Source: Gilliamella sp. wkB112 (GTDB lineage: Bacteria; Pseudomonadota; Gammaproteobacteria; Enterobacterales; Orbaceae). Taken from it: a stretch of 64,000 bases of DNA. The translations under genes were made by a program, and so were the position numbers. Each line of letters opens with the position of its first letter. Position 1 is the stretch's first letter. The DNA lies in the NCBI RefSeq assembly GCF_001690685.1, contig NZ_LZGL01000015.1:1-64000 (forward strand), given 5' to 3'. The notes under the pieces were generated by a model, which saw only the letters and a list, made by a program, of their open reading frames with translations, was not told where the DNA came from and did not search any database. This document shows, in pieces, positions 12,551-23,072 of the stretch.

Positions 12551-12597
12551 ACACTATATATAGTGAATTTGTGATAATTATACACTGTATATTGTGT
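12551..12597 (-). promoter_or_regulatory. tandem NrdR boxes in the nrdDG promoter
   Basis: Two 16-bp near-palindromes, ACACTATATATAGTGA (12551-12566) and ACACTGTATATTGTGT (12582-12597), match the NrdR consensus (ACACWATATATTGTGT-like). Their centres are 31 bp apart, three helical turns, the phase typical of paired NrdR boxes. A minus-strand TATAAT (12582-12577) lies between them. NrdR is the ATP/dATP-sensing repressor of ribonucleotide reductase genes, so repression of nrdDG when dATP is high is expected. The nrdR gene itself is not in this window. Confidence 0.85.
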
Positions 12598-12699
12598 TTT
12601 TCTAGGTTTTTTAATAAATAAATTACTTGACAGCGATAAGACCAATATTTACAAGTATTTCCCCAAAAGATAACTTTATGGATGAATTAAGATATGAAA

Positions 12700-12730
12700 T
12701 AAAAAAGAGCACAAGAACTATCTTGCGCTC
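12700..12730 (-). terminator. Rho-independent terminator of gnd
   Basis: On the minus strand a stem GAGCGCAAGA / TCTTGTGCTC (one G-T pair) with a four-base loop is followed by TTTTTTAT. It begins about 40 bases after the gnd stop. Classic stem plus U-run. Confidence 0.85.
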
Positions 12731-12769
12731 GTATTAATTATTAAAAAGTAGAGATTAAATACAATAAGA

Positions 12770-14185
12770 TTATGATTTAGTACCGAGCCAATCAGTATGG
12801 AATGTACCTTCCTTATCAATACGCCTATAAGTATGAGCCCCAAAATAATCTCTCTGTGCTTGAATTAAATTGGCAGGTAATACTGCTGAACGATAACTAT
12901 CGTAATAAGCAATTGCAGCTGATAAGGTTGGAACAGCAATCCCTTGTTGTATAGATAAAGAAACCACATCACGTAGAGACTGTTGATAGGCATCGACTGT
13001 TTGTCTAAAATAAGGAGCTAGTAATAAATTATTAATATCATTATTATCTGTATAAGCATCAGTAATTTTTTGTAAGAATTGCGCGCGAATAATACACCCA
13101 GATCTAAATATTTTAGCTATTTCGCCATAATTTAAATGCCAGTTATATTGTTCTGATGCTGCTTTTAATTGTGCAAAACCCTGTGCGTAAGAGATAATTT
13201 TACCCATATATAGAGCTTTGCGAACTTTCTCAATTAATTCTTTTTTATCACCTGAATAATCACTTAATTTTGGCCCTTTTAAAACTTTTGCGGCAGCAAC
13301 ACGTTGATCTTTAATCGCAGAAATATAACGAGCAAATACTGACTCTGTAATTAATGATAATGGTTCACCTAAATCTAAAGCACTTTGGCTTGTCCATTTA
13401 CCAGTACCTTTATTACCAGCCGCATCCAAAATCATATCAATTAAATAATTACCTGTTTCATCTTTATATTTAAAGATGTCTGCAGTAATTTCAATTAAAT
13501 AACTATCCAACTCACCTTTATTCCATTCAGTGAAAACGTGAGCAAGCTCTTCATTAGTTAAACCTACCACATGTTTTAACACTGAATAACTTTCAGCAAT
13601 AAGTTGCATATCACCATATTCAATACCGTTGTGCGCCATTTTAACATAATGACCTGCACCATTCGGACCAATATAAGTAACACAGGGTTCACCATTATAT
13701 GTTGCCGCAATTTTTTCCAAAACAGGGGCAACTAAATCATAAGCCGCTTTTTGACCACCAGGCATAATTGAAGGACCTTTCAATGCTCCCTCTTCACCAC
13801 CAGAAACTCCTGCTCCTATAAAATTAAAACCCTCATCAGAAAGCAACTTATTACGACGAATAGTATCCTCAAAGTAGGCATTACCACCATCAATAATAAT
13901 ATCACCTTTATCTAATAATGGGCGCAACTCATCAATCACTGCGTCAGTACCTTTACCGGCTTGTACCATAATAAGGATCCGCCGCGGCTTTGCCAACGAA
14001 TTGACAAAATCTTCAATCGTAAAAAAAGGAACCAATTGTTTATCAGAATGTTCGGCTATTACTTCTGCTGTTTTTTCTTTAGAACGATTATAAATAGAAA
14101 CAGAAAACCCTCGACTTTCAATATTAAGTGCTAGATTTCGCCCCATAACCGCCATTCCAATAACACCGATTTGTTGCTTAGACAT
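12770..14185 (-). CDS. gnd: 6-phosphogluconate dehydrogenase, decarboxylating
   Basis: Oxidative pentose-phosphate enzyme: converts 6-phosphogluconate to ribulose 5-phosphate and CO2 with NADP+. It is 471 residues (E. coli 468). Seen: the dinucleotide-binding [15 protein letters not shown] (7-21), the NRS segment that favours NADP, the substrate-binding VSGGEEGA and [13 protein letters not shown], and the C-terminal tail [13 protein letters not shown]. Monocistronic, ended by the hairpin at 12700-12730. No zwf or pgl is visible nearby. Confidence 0.97.
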   Translation of the reverse strand: MSKQQIGVIGMAVMGRNLALNIESRGFSVSIYNRSKEKTAEVIAEHSDKQLVPFFTIEDFVNSLAKPRRILIMVQAGKGTDAVIDELRPLLDKGDIIIDGGNAYFEDTIRRNKLLSDEGFNFIGAGVSGGEEGALKGPSIMPGGQKAAYDLVAPVLEKIAATYNGEPCVTYIGPNGAGHYVKMAHNGIEYGDMQLIAESYSVLKHVVGLTNEELAHVFTEWNKGELDSYLIEITADIFKYKDETGNYLIDMILDAAGNKGTGKWTSQSALDLGEPLSLITESVFARYISAIKDQRVAAAKVLKGPKLSDYSGDKKELIEKVRKALYMGKIISYAQGFAQLKAASEQYNWHLNYGEIAKIFRSGCIIRAQFLQKITDAYTDNNDINNLLLAPYFRQTVDAYQQSLRDVVSLSIQQGIAVPTLSAAIAYYDSYRSAVLPANLIQAQRDYFGAHTYRRIDKEGTFHTDWLGTKS

Positions 14186-14285
14186 GATTTGGCTCCTTTA
14201 ATTAATCGCATATAACCTTAATAATAAGGTTTCAACAACAACCTAAATAAATTTAGGTTGAATAATAATACCCATGTATTTTGCC

Positions 14286-14320
14286 ATAAAAAAGCCGTAT
14301 CAATAAATACGGCTTTCTTT
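14286..14320 (-). terminator. terminator of rho
   Basis: Stem AAAGCCGTAT / ATACGGCTTT around a six-base loop, 26 bases past the rho stop. Read on the minus strand the stem is followed by a run of T, and T-rich sequence also flanks it on the plus strand, so it may work both ways. Confidence 0.8.
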
Positions 14321-14345
14321 AGCTACTTTATAATAACTATAACCA

Positions 14346-15608
14346 TCATGAACGTTTCATCATTTCGAAAAACTCGTCATTAGTTTTAGTCATGGCAAGT
14401 TTATCAATTAAGAATTCCATTGCATCAATTTCACCCATAGGGTTAAGAATTTTACGTAAAATCCACATTTTTTGTAATTCATCTGGCGAAGTCATTAAAT
14501 CTTCTTTACGCGTACCTGAACGATTGAAATCAATCGCAGGGAATACCCGACGTTCAGCAATTTTACGCGATAAATGGACTTCCATATTGCCCGTACCCTT
14601 GAACTCTTCGTAAATAACTTCATCCATTTTGGAACCAGTATCAATCAGAGCCGTTGCAATAATGGTTAAACTACCACCTTCTTCTACATTACGTGCGGCC
14701 CCAAAAAAACGTTTCGGGCGATGCAATGCATTAGCATCCACACCACCAGTTAATACTTTACCCGATGATGGAACAACAGTGTTATACGCTCTAGCTAAAC
14801 GTGTAATTGAATCTAATAGAATAATCACATCTTTTTTATGCTCAACCAGACGTTTAGCGCGTTCAATAACCATCTCGGCAACTTGAACATGCCTTGCTGC
14901 AGGCTCATCAAATGTTGAGGCTACTACTTCCCCTTTAACTAACCGCTGCATTTCAGTCACTTCTTCCGGACGTTCATCAATCATTAATACAACTAATTCA
15001 CATTCAGGATGATTTACGGCTAAACTTTGAGCTATGTTTTGTAACAACATAGTTTTACCAGCTTTAGGTGGGGCTACAATCAAACCACGTTGACCTTTAC
15101 CAATTGGAGAAGCCAAATCAAGCACCCTAGCGGTAATGTCTTCAGTCGAACCATTGCCACGTTCCATACGTAAGCGAGAATTAGGGTGAAGGGGAGTTAA
15201 GTTTTCAAATAGGATTTTATTGCGGGCATCTTCTGGTTTATCATGATTTACTTCATTAACTTTCAGTAAAGCAAAATAACGCTCACCCTCTTTTGGCGGT
15301 CGGATTTTACCCGCAATAGTATCACCCGTTCTTAAATTAAATCGCCGAATTTGACTTGGCGATACATAAATATCATCAGGTCCAGCTAAATAAGAGCTAT
15401 CGGCTGAACGTAAAAATCCGAATCCATCTTGCAAAATTTCCAGAACACCATCACCAAAAATATCTTCACCACTTTTAGCATGTTGTTTAAGAATTGCAAA
15501 AATAATGTCTTGTTTTCTCAGGCGGGCCAGATTTTCAAGCCCCATTGTTTTTTCACCAAGCGTTACCAGCTCGGAAACAGAAGTGTTTTTTAATTCAGTT
15601 AAATTCAT
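14346..15608 (-). CDS. rho: transcription termination factor Rho
   Basis: Hexameric RNA-dependent ATPase/translocase that ends transcription of untranslated RNA. It is 420 residues (E. coli 419). Domains: N-terminal helical bundle starting [14 protein letters not shown], cold-shock-like primary RNA-binding site with GFGFLRS, Walker [10 protein letters not shown], Walker [14 protein letters not shown]- and R-loop region ([21 protein letters not shown]), and the C-terminal [12 protein letters not shown]. It follows trxA on the same strand after a long 367-base leader, the conserved enterobacterial order trxA-rho. Rho is usually autoregulated through its leader; the leader here is described separately. 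Confidence 0.98.
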   Translation of the reverse strand: MNLTELKNTSVSELVTLGEKTMGLENLARLRKQDIIFAILKQHAKSGEDIFGDGVLEILQDGFGFLRSADSSYLAGPDDIYVSPSQIRRFNLRTGDTIAGKIRPPKEGERYFALLKVNEVNHDKPEDARNKILFENLTPLHPNSRLRMERGNGSTEDITARVLDLASPIGKGQRGLIVAPPKAGKTMLLQNIAQSLAVNHPECELVVLMIDERPEEVTEMQRLVKGEVVASTFDEPAARHVQVAEMVIERAKRLVEHKKDVIILLDSITRLARAYNTVVPSSGKVLTGGVDANALHRPKRFFGAARNVEEGGSLTIIATALIDTGSKMDEVIYEEFKGTGNMEVHLSRKIAERRVFPAIDFNRSGTRKEDLMTSPDELQKMWILRKILNPMGEIDAMEFLIDKLAMTKTNDEFFEMMKRS

Positions 15609-15975
15609 AATTTTAAAAAATTCTTGAGGATAAAATTGATATGTTTACAACTAATGCTAGTTTTATATATTTGTTTCATTTATTTATTAAATTTTACTCT
15701 TTCTGACATCACTTAAATGCTATTGTTTGTGATACTTTCAATGATATTAAATTTCTGAAAATAGAATTTTTCATCACTTTATCAAGAATAACAATGAATG
15801 GCAGATAGGCTTTTTGTAAGAAAGTAGCAATTTACACTAAAAATAGAATAATGTCCATACTTTATTAAGTATGTTTTTTAAATCAATAATATTTAGTTAT
15901 TATGTTTTTTTAAGAGTAATCCACAGGGCGTTACTCTTAAAATTTTATAGCATTATAGATACAGCTATTAAACTA
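15609..15975 (-). promoter_or_regulatory. rho leader / trxA-rho intergenic region
   Basis: A 367-base AT-rich gap with no supported gene. It holds two stem-loops. One is at 15907-15944, just past the trxA stop: arms TTTTAAGAGTAA / TTACTCTTAAAA around an 11-base loop. The other is at 15856-15879: CATACTT / AAGTATG with a four-base loop and TTTTTT on the plus-strand side. Neither has a U-run in the minus (rho) direction, so they are not simple terminators for trxA. In enterobacteria this interval carries the long untranslated rho leader through which Rho attenuates its own gene; I infer the same here. Confidence 0.5.
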
Positions 15976-16302
15976 TTATAAGTGGGCTTCAATAAAATTT
16001 TTAAGTTGCACTTTAGACAAAGCCCCGACTTGCGTTGCCACTACTTGCCCATTTTTGAAAATCAACAATGTTGGAATTCCACGAATGCCGAATTTCGGTG
16101 AAACATTAGGGTTTTCTTCAACATTTAATTTAGCAAATACCATTTTATCACTATATTCTTGCGCTACTTCTTCTAAGATTGGGGCAACCATTTTACAAGG
16201 ACCACACCATTCTGCCCAAAAGTCTACCAATACCGGTTGAGTTGAATCATTGACAGTTGTATCGAAATTTGCCTCTGAAAGTGAAACAATATTTTTACTC
16301 AT
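15976..16302 (-). CDS. trxA: thioredoxin 1
   Basis: Cytoplasmic dithiol reductant, 108 residues. The active site WCGPCKM (Cys33, Cys36) is preceded by the family's buried Asp (VDFWAEW). The cis-proline loop [12 protein letters not shown] is intact, as is the [14 protein letters not shown]-terminal helix. It lies upstream of rho on the same strand and diverges from rhlB, the order seen in E. coli (rhlB, trxA, rho). It serves as electron donor to enzymes such as aerobic ribonucleotide reductase and methionine sulfoxide reductase. Confidence 0.97.
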   Translation of the reverse strand: MSKNIVSLSEANFDTTVNDSTQPVLVDFWAEWCGPCKMVAPILEEVAQEYSDKMVFAKLNVEENPNVSPKFGIRGIPTLLIFKNGQVVATQVGALSKVQLKNFIEAHL

Positions 16303-16453
16303 TTAGTTTATCTCCAAATTTTATTTGTTTTAATATTAAGAAATTTTATATTTTTTTACTAGCGATTAATACAATAGGACATAATTATTAGTGATGTTGC
16401 TATTCCGAATATGTTATAATCAAACAACTTTGATAATTATACTTGAAACCACT

Positions 16454-17689
16454 ATGATTCAATCATATCTAACAAAAACAACTTTTAGTCAGTTTCCACT
16501 TCATCCTTTAATAATAAAAGCACTAGAAAAACAAGGTTTTGTAAATTGTACTCCAATTCAAGAAAAAACATTACCATTAACTAGTAAAGGAGTTGATATT
16601 GCCGGACAAGGGCAAACAGGGACAGGCAAAACAATCGCGTTTTTGGCATCAACTTTTAATTATTTATTGAATCATACCCCATTACCTGAACATAAAACTA
16701 ACCAACCTCGAGCTATCATTATTGCACCAACGCGTGAATTAGTTGTACAAATATTCCATGATGCCGAAGCACTATCGGCGGAAACTGGAATTAAACTAGG
16801 ACTAGCCTTTGGTGGTGATGGTTATGACAAGCAGTTAAAAATGCTAGCTGCAGGTGTAGATATTTTAGTTGCAACAACAGGACGATTAATTGATTACGCT
16901 AAGCAAAATTACATCAATCTAGATGCCATCCAAGTTGCGGTATTAGACGAAGCTGATCGTATGTTTGACTTAGGATTTATACGTGATGTCCGTTGGATTT
17001 TTAAACATATGACTCCACCACAACAACGTTTGACCATGTTATTTTCTGCTACTCTTACTCATAGTGTTCGCGAATTGGCCTTTGAACATATGAATAATCC
17101 ACAATATGTTGAAGTAGAGCCTGAACAAAAAATTGGTCATCGAATCAAAGAAGAACTATTTTTCCCATCTAATGAAGATAAATTAGCCTTGTTGCAAACC
17201 TTAATTGAAGAAGAGTGGCCGGAGCGATGTATTGTATTTGCCAATACTAAAGTTGCATGCGAAAAAATCTGGCGTCATCTAGTTGCTGATGGTCACCGTG
17301 TTGGCTTACTAACAGGAGATATTGCTCAGAAAAAACGGTTAGCGATTTTAGAACAGTTTACAAAAGGTGATCTTGATATTTTAGTTGCCACCGATGTTGC
17401 TGCCCGTGGTTTACATATTCCCAATGTTACCCATGTATTCAATTATGATCTTCCGGATGATTGTGATGATTATAGACATCGCATAGGTCGAACCGGACGA
17501 GCAGGAGCTGAAGGGAATTCAATTTCACTGGCTTGTGAGCGTTATTCACAAAATCTTCCTGCAATTGAAAAGGCGATAGAACATTCTATTCCAGTAAGTC
17601 AATATGATCCTACAGCACTATTAGTTGATTTGCCTATGCCAAAAGTATTTAAGAGAACTTTTCATAGAAAAACGACTTTAAAGAAATAA
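16454..17689 (+). CDS. rhlB: ATP-dependent RNA helicase RhlB
   Basis: DEAD-box helicase that, in E. coli, works with RNase E in the degradosome to unwind structured mRNA. Motifs in order: Q-motif FVNCTPIQ, Walker [28 protein letters not shown], and [10 protein letters not shown]. Start: an upstream in-frame GTG at 16391 would add 21 residues, but a TATAAT (16415-16420) lies inside that stretch and the RhlB family starts at [14 protein letters not shown]-like sequence, so ATG 16454 is chosen (411 residues; E. coli 421). The C-terminal tail is shorter and less Arg-rich than that of E. coli. Confidence 0.94.
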   Translation: MIQSYLTKTTFSQFPLHPLIIKALEKQGFVNCTPIQEKTLPLTSKGVDIAGQGQTGTGKTIAFLASTFNYLLNHTPLPEHKTNQPRAIIIAPTRELVVQIFHDAEALSAETGIKLGLAFGGDGYDKQLKMLAAGVDILVATTGRLIDYAKQNYINLDAIQVAVLDEADRMFDLGFIRDVRWIFKHMTPPQQRLTMLFSATLTHSVRELAFEHMNNPQYVEVEPEQKIGHRIKEELFFPSNEDKLALLQTLIEEEWPERCIVFANTKVACEKIWRHLVADGHRVGLLTGDIAQKKRLAILEQFTKGDLDILVATDVAARGLHIPNVTHVFNYDLPDDCDDYRHRIGRTGRAGAEGNSISLACERYSQNLPAIEKAIEHSIPVSQYDPTALLVDLPMPKVFKRTFHRKTTLKK

Positions 17690-17727
17690 TGGAATGGTTG
17701 CCATATCAATATTAATTATTGATGCAT

Positions 17728-18336
17728 TTATAGCAATTTTTCTAAAAAACATTGATAATTTAATTTGAGCTCATCTTTTTTAGTTTGGGATAATGAAGCC
17801 ACATGCCGTCGGTGTAATGAAGCATACAAGCTAAATAAAATATTAATTGAAATACTTGTTTTTTTAGTCTTTATTCTATGATAAGCCTCAAGATAACCGA
17901 TTTCATGAAATATCGGAATATTTTTAATGCCAACACTAAATAATAATCTTTCTAATGACAATGTCATATTAGGTAATTCTTTTATTCGTTGTTCTTTAAG
18001 TTTATTTTTTTCATTTTGTTCATATTCTGCGCATTCAATTACCATTTTTACAATAGTGTGTAGTTTCTTGCGATCACAAAATAGTTCTTTATCGACTCTA
18101 TAATAATCTAGTAATTTCATGGAAATACCTGTCGGTAAACTTAATGGTTGCATACCTGAATCAATAAATAGAGAACGATAATTTGAATGACCTCTTAAAT
18201 AAAGGTCACCTTTCCCGATCCAACCGAACATGATTTCTTTACTATTAATACTAAATCCACCAAAAAATGTTTTAATTGAAACATCATCAAAACAAGAAAA
18301 TTCTTGTAGAATTTGATTAGCAAATTTTACATTCAT
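17728..18336 (-). CDS. sxy: competence regulator Sxy/TfoX
   Basis: Co-regulator that in Haemophilus, Vibrio and E. coli directs CRP to CRP-S promoters of DNA-uptake genes. It is 202 residues (E. coli Sxy 209) with both TfoX domains visible: the N-terminal domain with VSIKTFFGGFSINSKEIMFGWI (about residues 19-40) and the C-terminal helix-hairpin-like domain LPNMTLSLERLLFSVGIKNI (about 125-144) followed by GYLEAYHRIK. It is convergent with rhlB across a 38-base gap holding a small ATCAATA/TATTGAT hairpin. No competence genes lie nearby. Divergence is considerable but the domain order is right. Confidence 0.85.
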   Translation of the reverse strand: MNVKFANQILQEFSCFDDVSIKTFFGGFSINSKEIMFGWIGKGDLYLRGHSNYRSLFIDSGMQPLSLPTGISMKLLDYYRVDKELFCDRKKLHTIVKMVIECAEYEQNEKNKLKEQRIKELPNMTLSLERLLFSVGIKNIPIFHEIGYLEAYHRIKTKKTSISINILFSLYASLHRRHVASLSQTKKDELKLNYQCFLEKLL

Positions 18337-18588
18337 AATTTAATTCCACCTCACTTATTATTTTAAATAACATAAATCACTTACTTTTAAATTTAAACTA
18401 TAGTAATTTTTCTAATACTCAACCTATTTTTTGAATCGATTCATGATTATGAGATCTACATTCCATAAATGGGTAATAAATAATGATAAAAATAAATTAA
18501 AAATGCTTTAACGTTGTTATTCGCTGTTAATAATTATACAATCACATACAATTAATTAATAAAATTCACTTTTATCCGATAAAATCAC

Positions 18589-19212
18589 ATGACAAAAAAA
18601 ATTGTTATTTTGTTTTTACTATTTAGTTCATTTACTGCTTTTGCCGATAAATTACCGCTTATAGAATCTTTAGTACTTTGTAACCCTGATTTTTTTAAAA
18701 AAGTCTATGAGAATAAAGATGAATTAACTTCACATGTTGAAATAAAATTTTTTAATAACAATCAAGCTTATATACCCGTGCCAAATCGTGTGGATATTAC
18801 TAAAAATTTTGTTTTTTTTTCCACCCCAATCATGTATAAGGACTTAATTATAAAAGGATATTATGATAGTGCGATGGATCTTAAAAAAATTGGCAAGTAT
18901 TATTTTTGGGGCTTTATCATCGATAATGATATCAAACAAATTAAAAATACATTAAGTTTTTTAAACTGGAAAGAGATGGAAGATAACTTACTTTATATTG
19001 CTAATCCTATGATTCGCCATATTAGTGATGATGTTCAAACTTGGCATCATAATACTGGTACTGTTGTTGGTGTAAAAACCATTCCTGCACCAGAAACCAC
19101 AGAAAAACTGTTACTACTGGAAAAAGGCGAAAACATGACATTACTTATTTGCTCAATTCAAGGTGTAGTTACACCCGAATTACTAAAACAAGAACGGCCC
19201 GATATTCACTAA
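18589..19212 (+). CDS. secreted protein of unknown function
   Basis: A 207-residue protein not recognised. Residues 1-19 are a Sec signal peptide (KKIVILFLLFSSF core, cleavage likely after AFA before DKL). The mature part is about 188 residues with only two cysteines (LVLCNPD and LLICSIQG), far apart, suggesting one disulfide. It contains KYYFWGF and a conserved-looking LLICSIQG strand. Its signal peptide (FSSFTAFAD) is close to that of the small secreted protein at 1.5 kb (CSFTVYAD), and both have a YFW segment. It stops one base before the end of convergent glnB. No obvious ribosome-binding site before the ATG. No function assigned. Confidence 0.72.
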   Translation: MTKKIVILFLLFSSFTAFADKLPLIESLVLCNPDFFKKVYENKDELTSHVEIKFFNNNQAYIPVPNRVDITKNFVFFSTPIMYKDLIIKGYYDSAMDLKKIGKYYFWGFIIDNDIKQIKNTLSFLNWKEMEDNLLYIANPMIRHISDDVQTWHHNTGTVVGVKTIPAPETTEKLLLLEKGENMTLLICSIQGVVTPELLKQERPDIH

Positions 19213-19213
19213 A

Positions 19214-19564
<351 letters not shown>

Positions 19565-19575
19565 TTAATTCGAGA

Positions 19576-21183
19576 TCACCAATTTTTGTAACCAAAAGCC
19601 GAGGTAATAGGATAACGCCTGCCTTTACCAAAATTACGTGAGGTAATTTTGGGTCCTACTGCTGACTGACGTCGTTTATATTCATTGATATCAACTAGCT
19701 TAATAACTCGCCTAATGGTAGATTCATCATAACCTTGCTCAATCAGTTGTTCAATGGCAAGATCTTGCTCTACATAACCTTTTAATATGCCGTCAAGAAT
19801 ATCATAAGGAGGCAAGCAGTCTTCATCTTTTTGGTCTGGGGCAAGTTCTGCTGAAGGCGGCCGAGTAATCACTCTTTCCGGAATAACATAAGATTTTGTA
19901 TTGCGATACTTGGCTAAATCAAATACCATCGTCTTAGGCACATCTTTCAGAACATCAAAGCCACCAGCCATATCACCATAAAGGGTAGCATAACCTACGG
20001 ACATTTCGCTTTTATTACCGGTAGTTAAAACTAACCTACGGCGTTTATTGGATAATGCCATTAAGATCACTCCACGACACCGAGCTTGAAGATTTTCCTC
20101 TGTAGTATCTTTAGGGGAACCAGTAAACAGTGGTGTCAATGATGACATAAATGCATCAAACATAGGTTCAATCGAAACTATATCAAATTCAACACCTAAA
20201 ATTTCAGCTTCTTCTTTGGCATCAGCAATACTAATATCAGCTGTATAACGAAATGGCATCATCACCGCTTGGACTTTATCTTTTCCTAATGCATCCACCG
20301 CAATAGCCAGTGTTAACGCAGAATCAATCCCCCCAGAAAGTCCTAATACCGCCCCCTGAAAACCATTTTTGGTAACGTAATCTTTGGTAGCTAACACCAA
20401 CGCATCATAAATCGAAGCTAATGGTTGATGATTATTAGCCTTAGCAATCATTGTTTGATTATTAGCGTTAAAATTAAAATCTGCTACTTGTTCTTTAAAA
20501 GATTCTAACTGACAGACTATATCGCCATGTTGATTACACACAAAAGAGCCACCATCAAATACTAACTCATCTTGCCCTCCCACTTGGTTAACATAAAGGA
20601 TTGGTAGACCAGTACGGTTAACATGGGCTTTGACTAGATCTTGACGGTGTTTTGGCTTTTCATGATCATAAGGTGATGCATTAATAGCAATGACAAACTC
20701 AGCTTGGGCAGTTTTAATATTATCAATTGGACTATTTTTCCAGAGATCTTCACAAATTAATAAGCCAATTTTTTGGCCTTTAAAATCTACCACACAAGTT
20801 TGATCACCTGCAGTAAAATAACGTTTTTCATCAAATACATCATAATTAGGTAACTGTTGTTTATAGTAACAAGCAAGCAATTTACCATCTGAAAAAAAAG
20901 AAAGAGCATTATAAATATGTCCATCTTGCCAATGCGGATGGCCAACTACTACCGCACAATGTAAACTAGCTTGAAGCACAGATGTTAATGCACTTTGACA
21001 ACGTTGTTTAAAATCCGATCGGTAAATTAAATCTTCGGGTGGATAACCACAAATAGCCAATTCGGAAAAGATAATCAGATCATCAGAAGAATGGTGCCTA
21101 ATAAGTTCAACAATTTGCTGAGTATTCCCTTCTATATCACCAACACGCCAATTTTTTTGTGCTAAAACAATTGATAAAGACAT
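19576..21183 (-). CDS. nadE: glutamine-dependent NAD+ synthetase
   Basis: Last step of NAD+ synthesis: amidates deamido-NAD+ using ammonia channelled from glutamine. Two domains are visible: an N-terminal nitrilase-type amidase with the Glu-Lys-Cys triad (FSELAICGYPPEDL, KRYFTAG region, LLICEDLW) and a C-terminal synthetase with the ATP pyrophosphatase P-loop LGLSGGIDSALTLA. Start: the frame extends to an ATG at 21216, but the family starts close to SIVLAQKNWRVGDIEGN, so the ATG at 21183 is chosen (535 residues). Unlike the short ammonia-only NadE of E. coli, this is the long form. It shares a transcript with glnB, which fits a nitrogen-status link. Confidence 0.93.
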   Translation of the reverse strand: MSLSIVLAQKNWRVGDIEGNTQQIVELIRHHSSDDLIIFSELAICGYPPEDLIYRSDFKQRCQSALTSVLQASLHCAVVVGHPHWQDGHIYNALSFFSDGKLLACYYKQQLPNYDVFDEKRYFTAGDQTCVVDFKGQKIGLLICEDLWKNSPIDNIKTAQAEFVIAINASPYDHEKPKHRQDLVKAHVNRTGLPILYVNQVGGQDELVFDGGSFVCNQHGDIVCQLESFKEQVADFNFNANNQTMIAKANNHQPLASIYDALVLATKDYVTKNGFQGAVLGLSGGIDSALTLAIAVDALGKDKVQAVMMPFRYTADISIADAKEEAEILGVEFDIVSIEPMFDAFMSSLTPLFTGSPKDTTEENLQARCRGVILMALSNKRRRLVLTTGNKSEMSVGYATLYGDMAGGFDVLKDVPKTMVFDLAKYRNTKSYVIPERVITRPPSAELAPDQKDEDCLPPYDILDGILKGYVEQDLAIEQLIEQGYDESTIRRVIKLVDINEYKRRQSAVGPKITSRNFGKGRRYPITSAFGYKNW

Positions 21184-21304
21184 ATTAAATTGAATAGTAT
21201 AAATAAAAATTGCCATTCAGTTTAAATCATTCTAGGTTGCACTGCTACTTTTTTCTCGCTAACATGCAACAATAAAATTAACTTCGATTTATTTGGAAAT
21301 TATT

Positions 21305-22384
21305 ATGCTCAAAATATTAAACGTTGCTTTAGCAAACCGTAGTTATCCAATCACTATTGGTGAAAGTCTTTTATCTGAATTTGAGCATTTCCAACTTAAA
21401 GCGGGCCAGCGAGTACTTATTGCTACCAATGAAACTATTGCACCCTTCTATTTACAAACTTTAATTGCTATGCTCGAAAAACATGGTGTCAAAACAGATT
21501 CCGTCATTGTCCCTGATGGTGAGCAGTTTAAAACCATGGAAACCTGGAACATGATTTTAACGGCACTACTCGCTAATAATCATACCAGAAGCAGCATTTT
21601 AATTGCCTTAGGTGGTGGGGTTATTGGTGATGTTGCCGGGTTTGCAGCGTCAGCATATCAACGTGGTATTAAATTTATTCAAGTTCCAACTACTTTACTG
21701 TCTCAAGTTGACTCCTCTGTAGGTGGCAAAACTGCTATCAATCATCCGTTAGGGAAAAACATGATTGGTGCTTTTTATCAACCACAATCAGTTGTTATCG
21801 ATATAAATTGTTTAAAAACGCTACCGTCAAGAGAGCTATCATCGGGACTTGCGGAAGTTATTAAATACGGAATTATTTTAGATAATACATTTTTTAATTG
21901 GTTAGAGTCTCATATTGATGACTTATTAAATTTAGATGTAAATGCTCTAAGTTACTGTATTTATCGCTGTTGTGAACTTAAAGCCCAAGTAGTTGCTGCC
22001 GATGAAACCGAACAAGATATGCGGGCGATATTAAATCTTGGTCATACATATGGTCATGCTATTGAAGCAGAACTTGGATATGGCAACTGGTTACATGGTG
22101 AAGCGATAAGCGTTGGTATGTTAATGGCAGCTCATGCAGCTAAACTTTTAGGTAAATTTACTACCACCGATATTGAACGAATCAAAAACCTATTAATAAA
22201 AGCTAAACTTCCGGTTAAAAGGCCAACACAGATGGCAGTTGAATCCTATCTACCACACATGTTGCGTGATAAAAAAGTAATATCAGGACAATTGCGACTT
22301 GTTTTACCAACCAAAATTGGGCATGTAGAAGTTATTGATGGAATTGATAAAAATGTTATATTCGAATCAATAAGACTTACTTAA
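21305..22384 (+). CDS. aroB: 3-dehydroquinate synthase
   Basis: Second step of the shikimate pathway: converts DAHP to 3-dehydroquinate using NAD+ and a divalent metal. It is 359 residues (E. coli 362). Seen: [11 protein letters not shown], the NAD-binding [39 protein letters not shown], and the metal ligands in [19 protein letters not shown] and [11 protein letters not shown]. Start: a TTG at 21293 is in frame, but ATG 21305 aligns with the family start and has GGAA upstream. It diverges from nadE. In E. coli aroB sits between aroK and damX; here it is alone and followed by a long gene-free region. Confidence 0.96.
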   Translation: MLKILNVALANRSYPITIGESLLSEFEHFQLKAGQRVLIATNETIAPFYLQTLIAMLEKHGVKTDSVIVPDGEQFKTMETWNMILTALLANNHTRSSILIALGGGVIGDVAGFAASAYQRGIKFIQVPTTLLSQVDSSVGGKTAINHPLGKNMIGAFYQPQSVVIDINCLKTLPSRELSSGLAEVIKYGIILDNTFFNWLESHIDDLLNLDVNALSYCIYRCCELKAQVVAADETEQDMRAILNLGHTYGHAIEAELGYGNWLHGEAISVGMLMAAHAAKLLGKFTTTDIERIKNLLIKAKLPVKRPTQMAVESYLPHMLRDKKVISGQLRLVLPTKIGHVEVIDGIDKNVIFESIRLT

Positions 22385-23072
22385 ATATTCTTAGTTATAC
22401 TAATTCAGATATCACCAATTCTAATAAAAAAGGAACCAATAATGAGTATGTAATCCTTTTGTATTAGAGAATTAATTAGCATATCATTATCATTTTTAGC
22501 TGTTTTTTATAAAAGCTCCCAAATATCTAGATTAAATTACATAAATATATAACTAAAAATAATGAAGAATTCATTGAAAAATAACTCTTAAACAAAATCT
22601 TACAACTTAACCAGTTATACCTATAGCAAGCATTACAATTACACTATAATTTTCAAAAAATCAAAATATTATAAAATATCACATATTAACTATTCAATAT
22701 AACTATAAATTCATTAAATAATTTATCACAAAAAACCTGATGTAAACCTCTTACAATTTTAATATTTTTAATTAAAATACAATAACCTAATATTAAAAAT
22801 TAGTTATAAATGAAAAAATATGATGAATGATAAAATTATTCAATAAATATTCGTAAATATTTTATTACATCTATTTGTTGTAATTATTATATAAAACCAT
22901 ATTCCCATAAAATTAATCTATAATTAAAAATAAAAAATCCAATAAGCCTTTATTCAGCATCATCCGCAAAAAACAATTTACTATTTTGTAATTTTGTGTT
23001 TACATATTATTTGTTTATGTAATTAATATTGTACATATAGAAAATTTGAATGATTTCATAAGGAAAGCTATA
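22385..23072. other. AT-rich gene-free region ahead of aroF
   Basis: About 690 bases, the longest gap in the window and markedly richer in A/T than the rest. No frame, tRNA or repeat is supported. A tidy ribosome-binding site at 22430-22436 precedes an ATG at 22442 that closes after three codons (Met-Ser-Met-stop), perhaps a decayed gene start. The last 90 bases hold the aroF control region with two TyrR-like boxes (separate entry). Confidence 0.5.
22987..23035 (+). promoter_or_regulatory. paired TyrR-like boxes upstream of aroF
   Basis: Two 18-bp sites fit the TyrR box TGTAAA-N6-TTTACA: TGTAATTTTGTGTTTACA (22987-23004, one mismatch) and TGTAATTAATATTGTACA (23018-23035, weaker right arm). 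In both, the critical G and C are in the correct positions, with 14 bases between them. The centres are 31 bp apart. The second box lies where a TTGTTT...CATATA promoter (23011-23039, 17-base spacer) would sit, so bound TyrR would block it. E. coli aroF is repressed by TyrR with tyrosine through several such boxes. The tyrR gene is not in the window. Confidence 0.7.

Noticed and set aside
12572-12587. Possible CRP site TGTGA-TAATTA-TACAC near nrdD
   Set aside because: The right half does not match TCACA and the stretch overlaps the better supported NrdR box.
15907-15944. Intrinsic terminator of trxA
   Set aside because: The stem is good, but on the minus strand it is followed by A bases, not T bases, so it is listed as leader structure.
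22442-22453. Small peptide gene after a good ribosome-binding site
   Set aside because: It closes after three codons; no reason to call a functional peptide.
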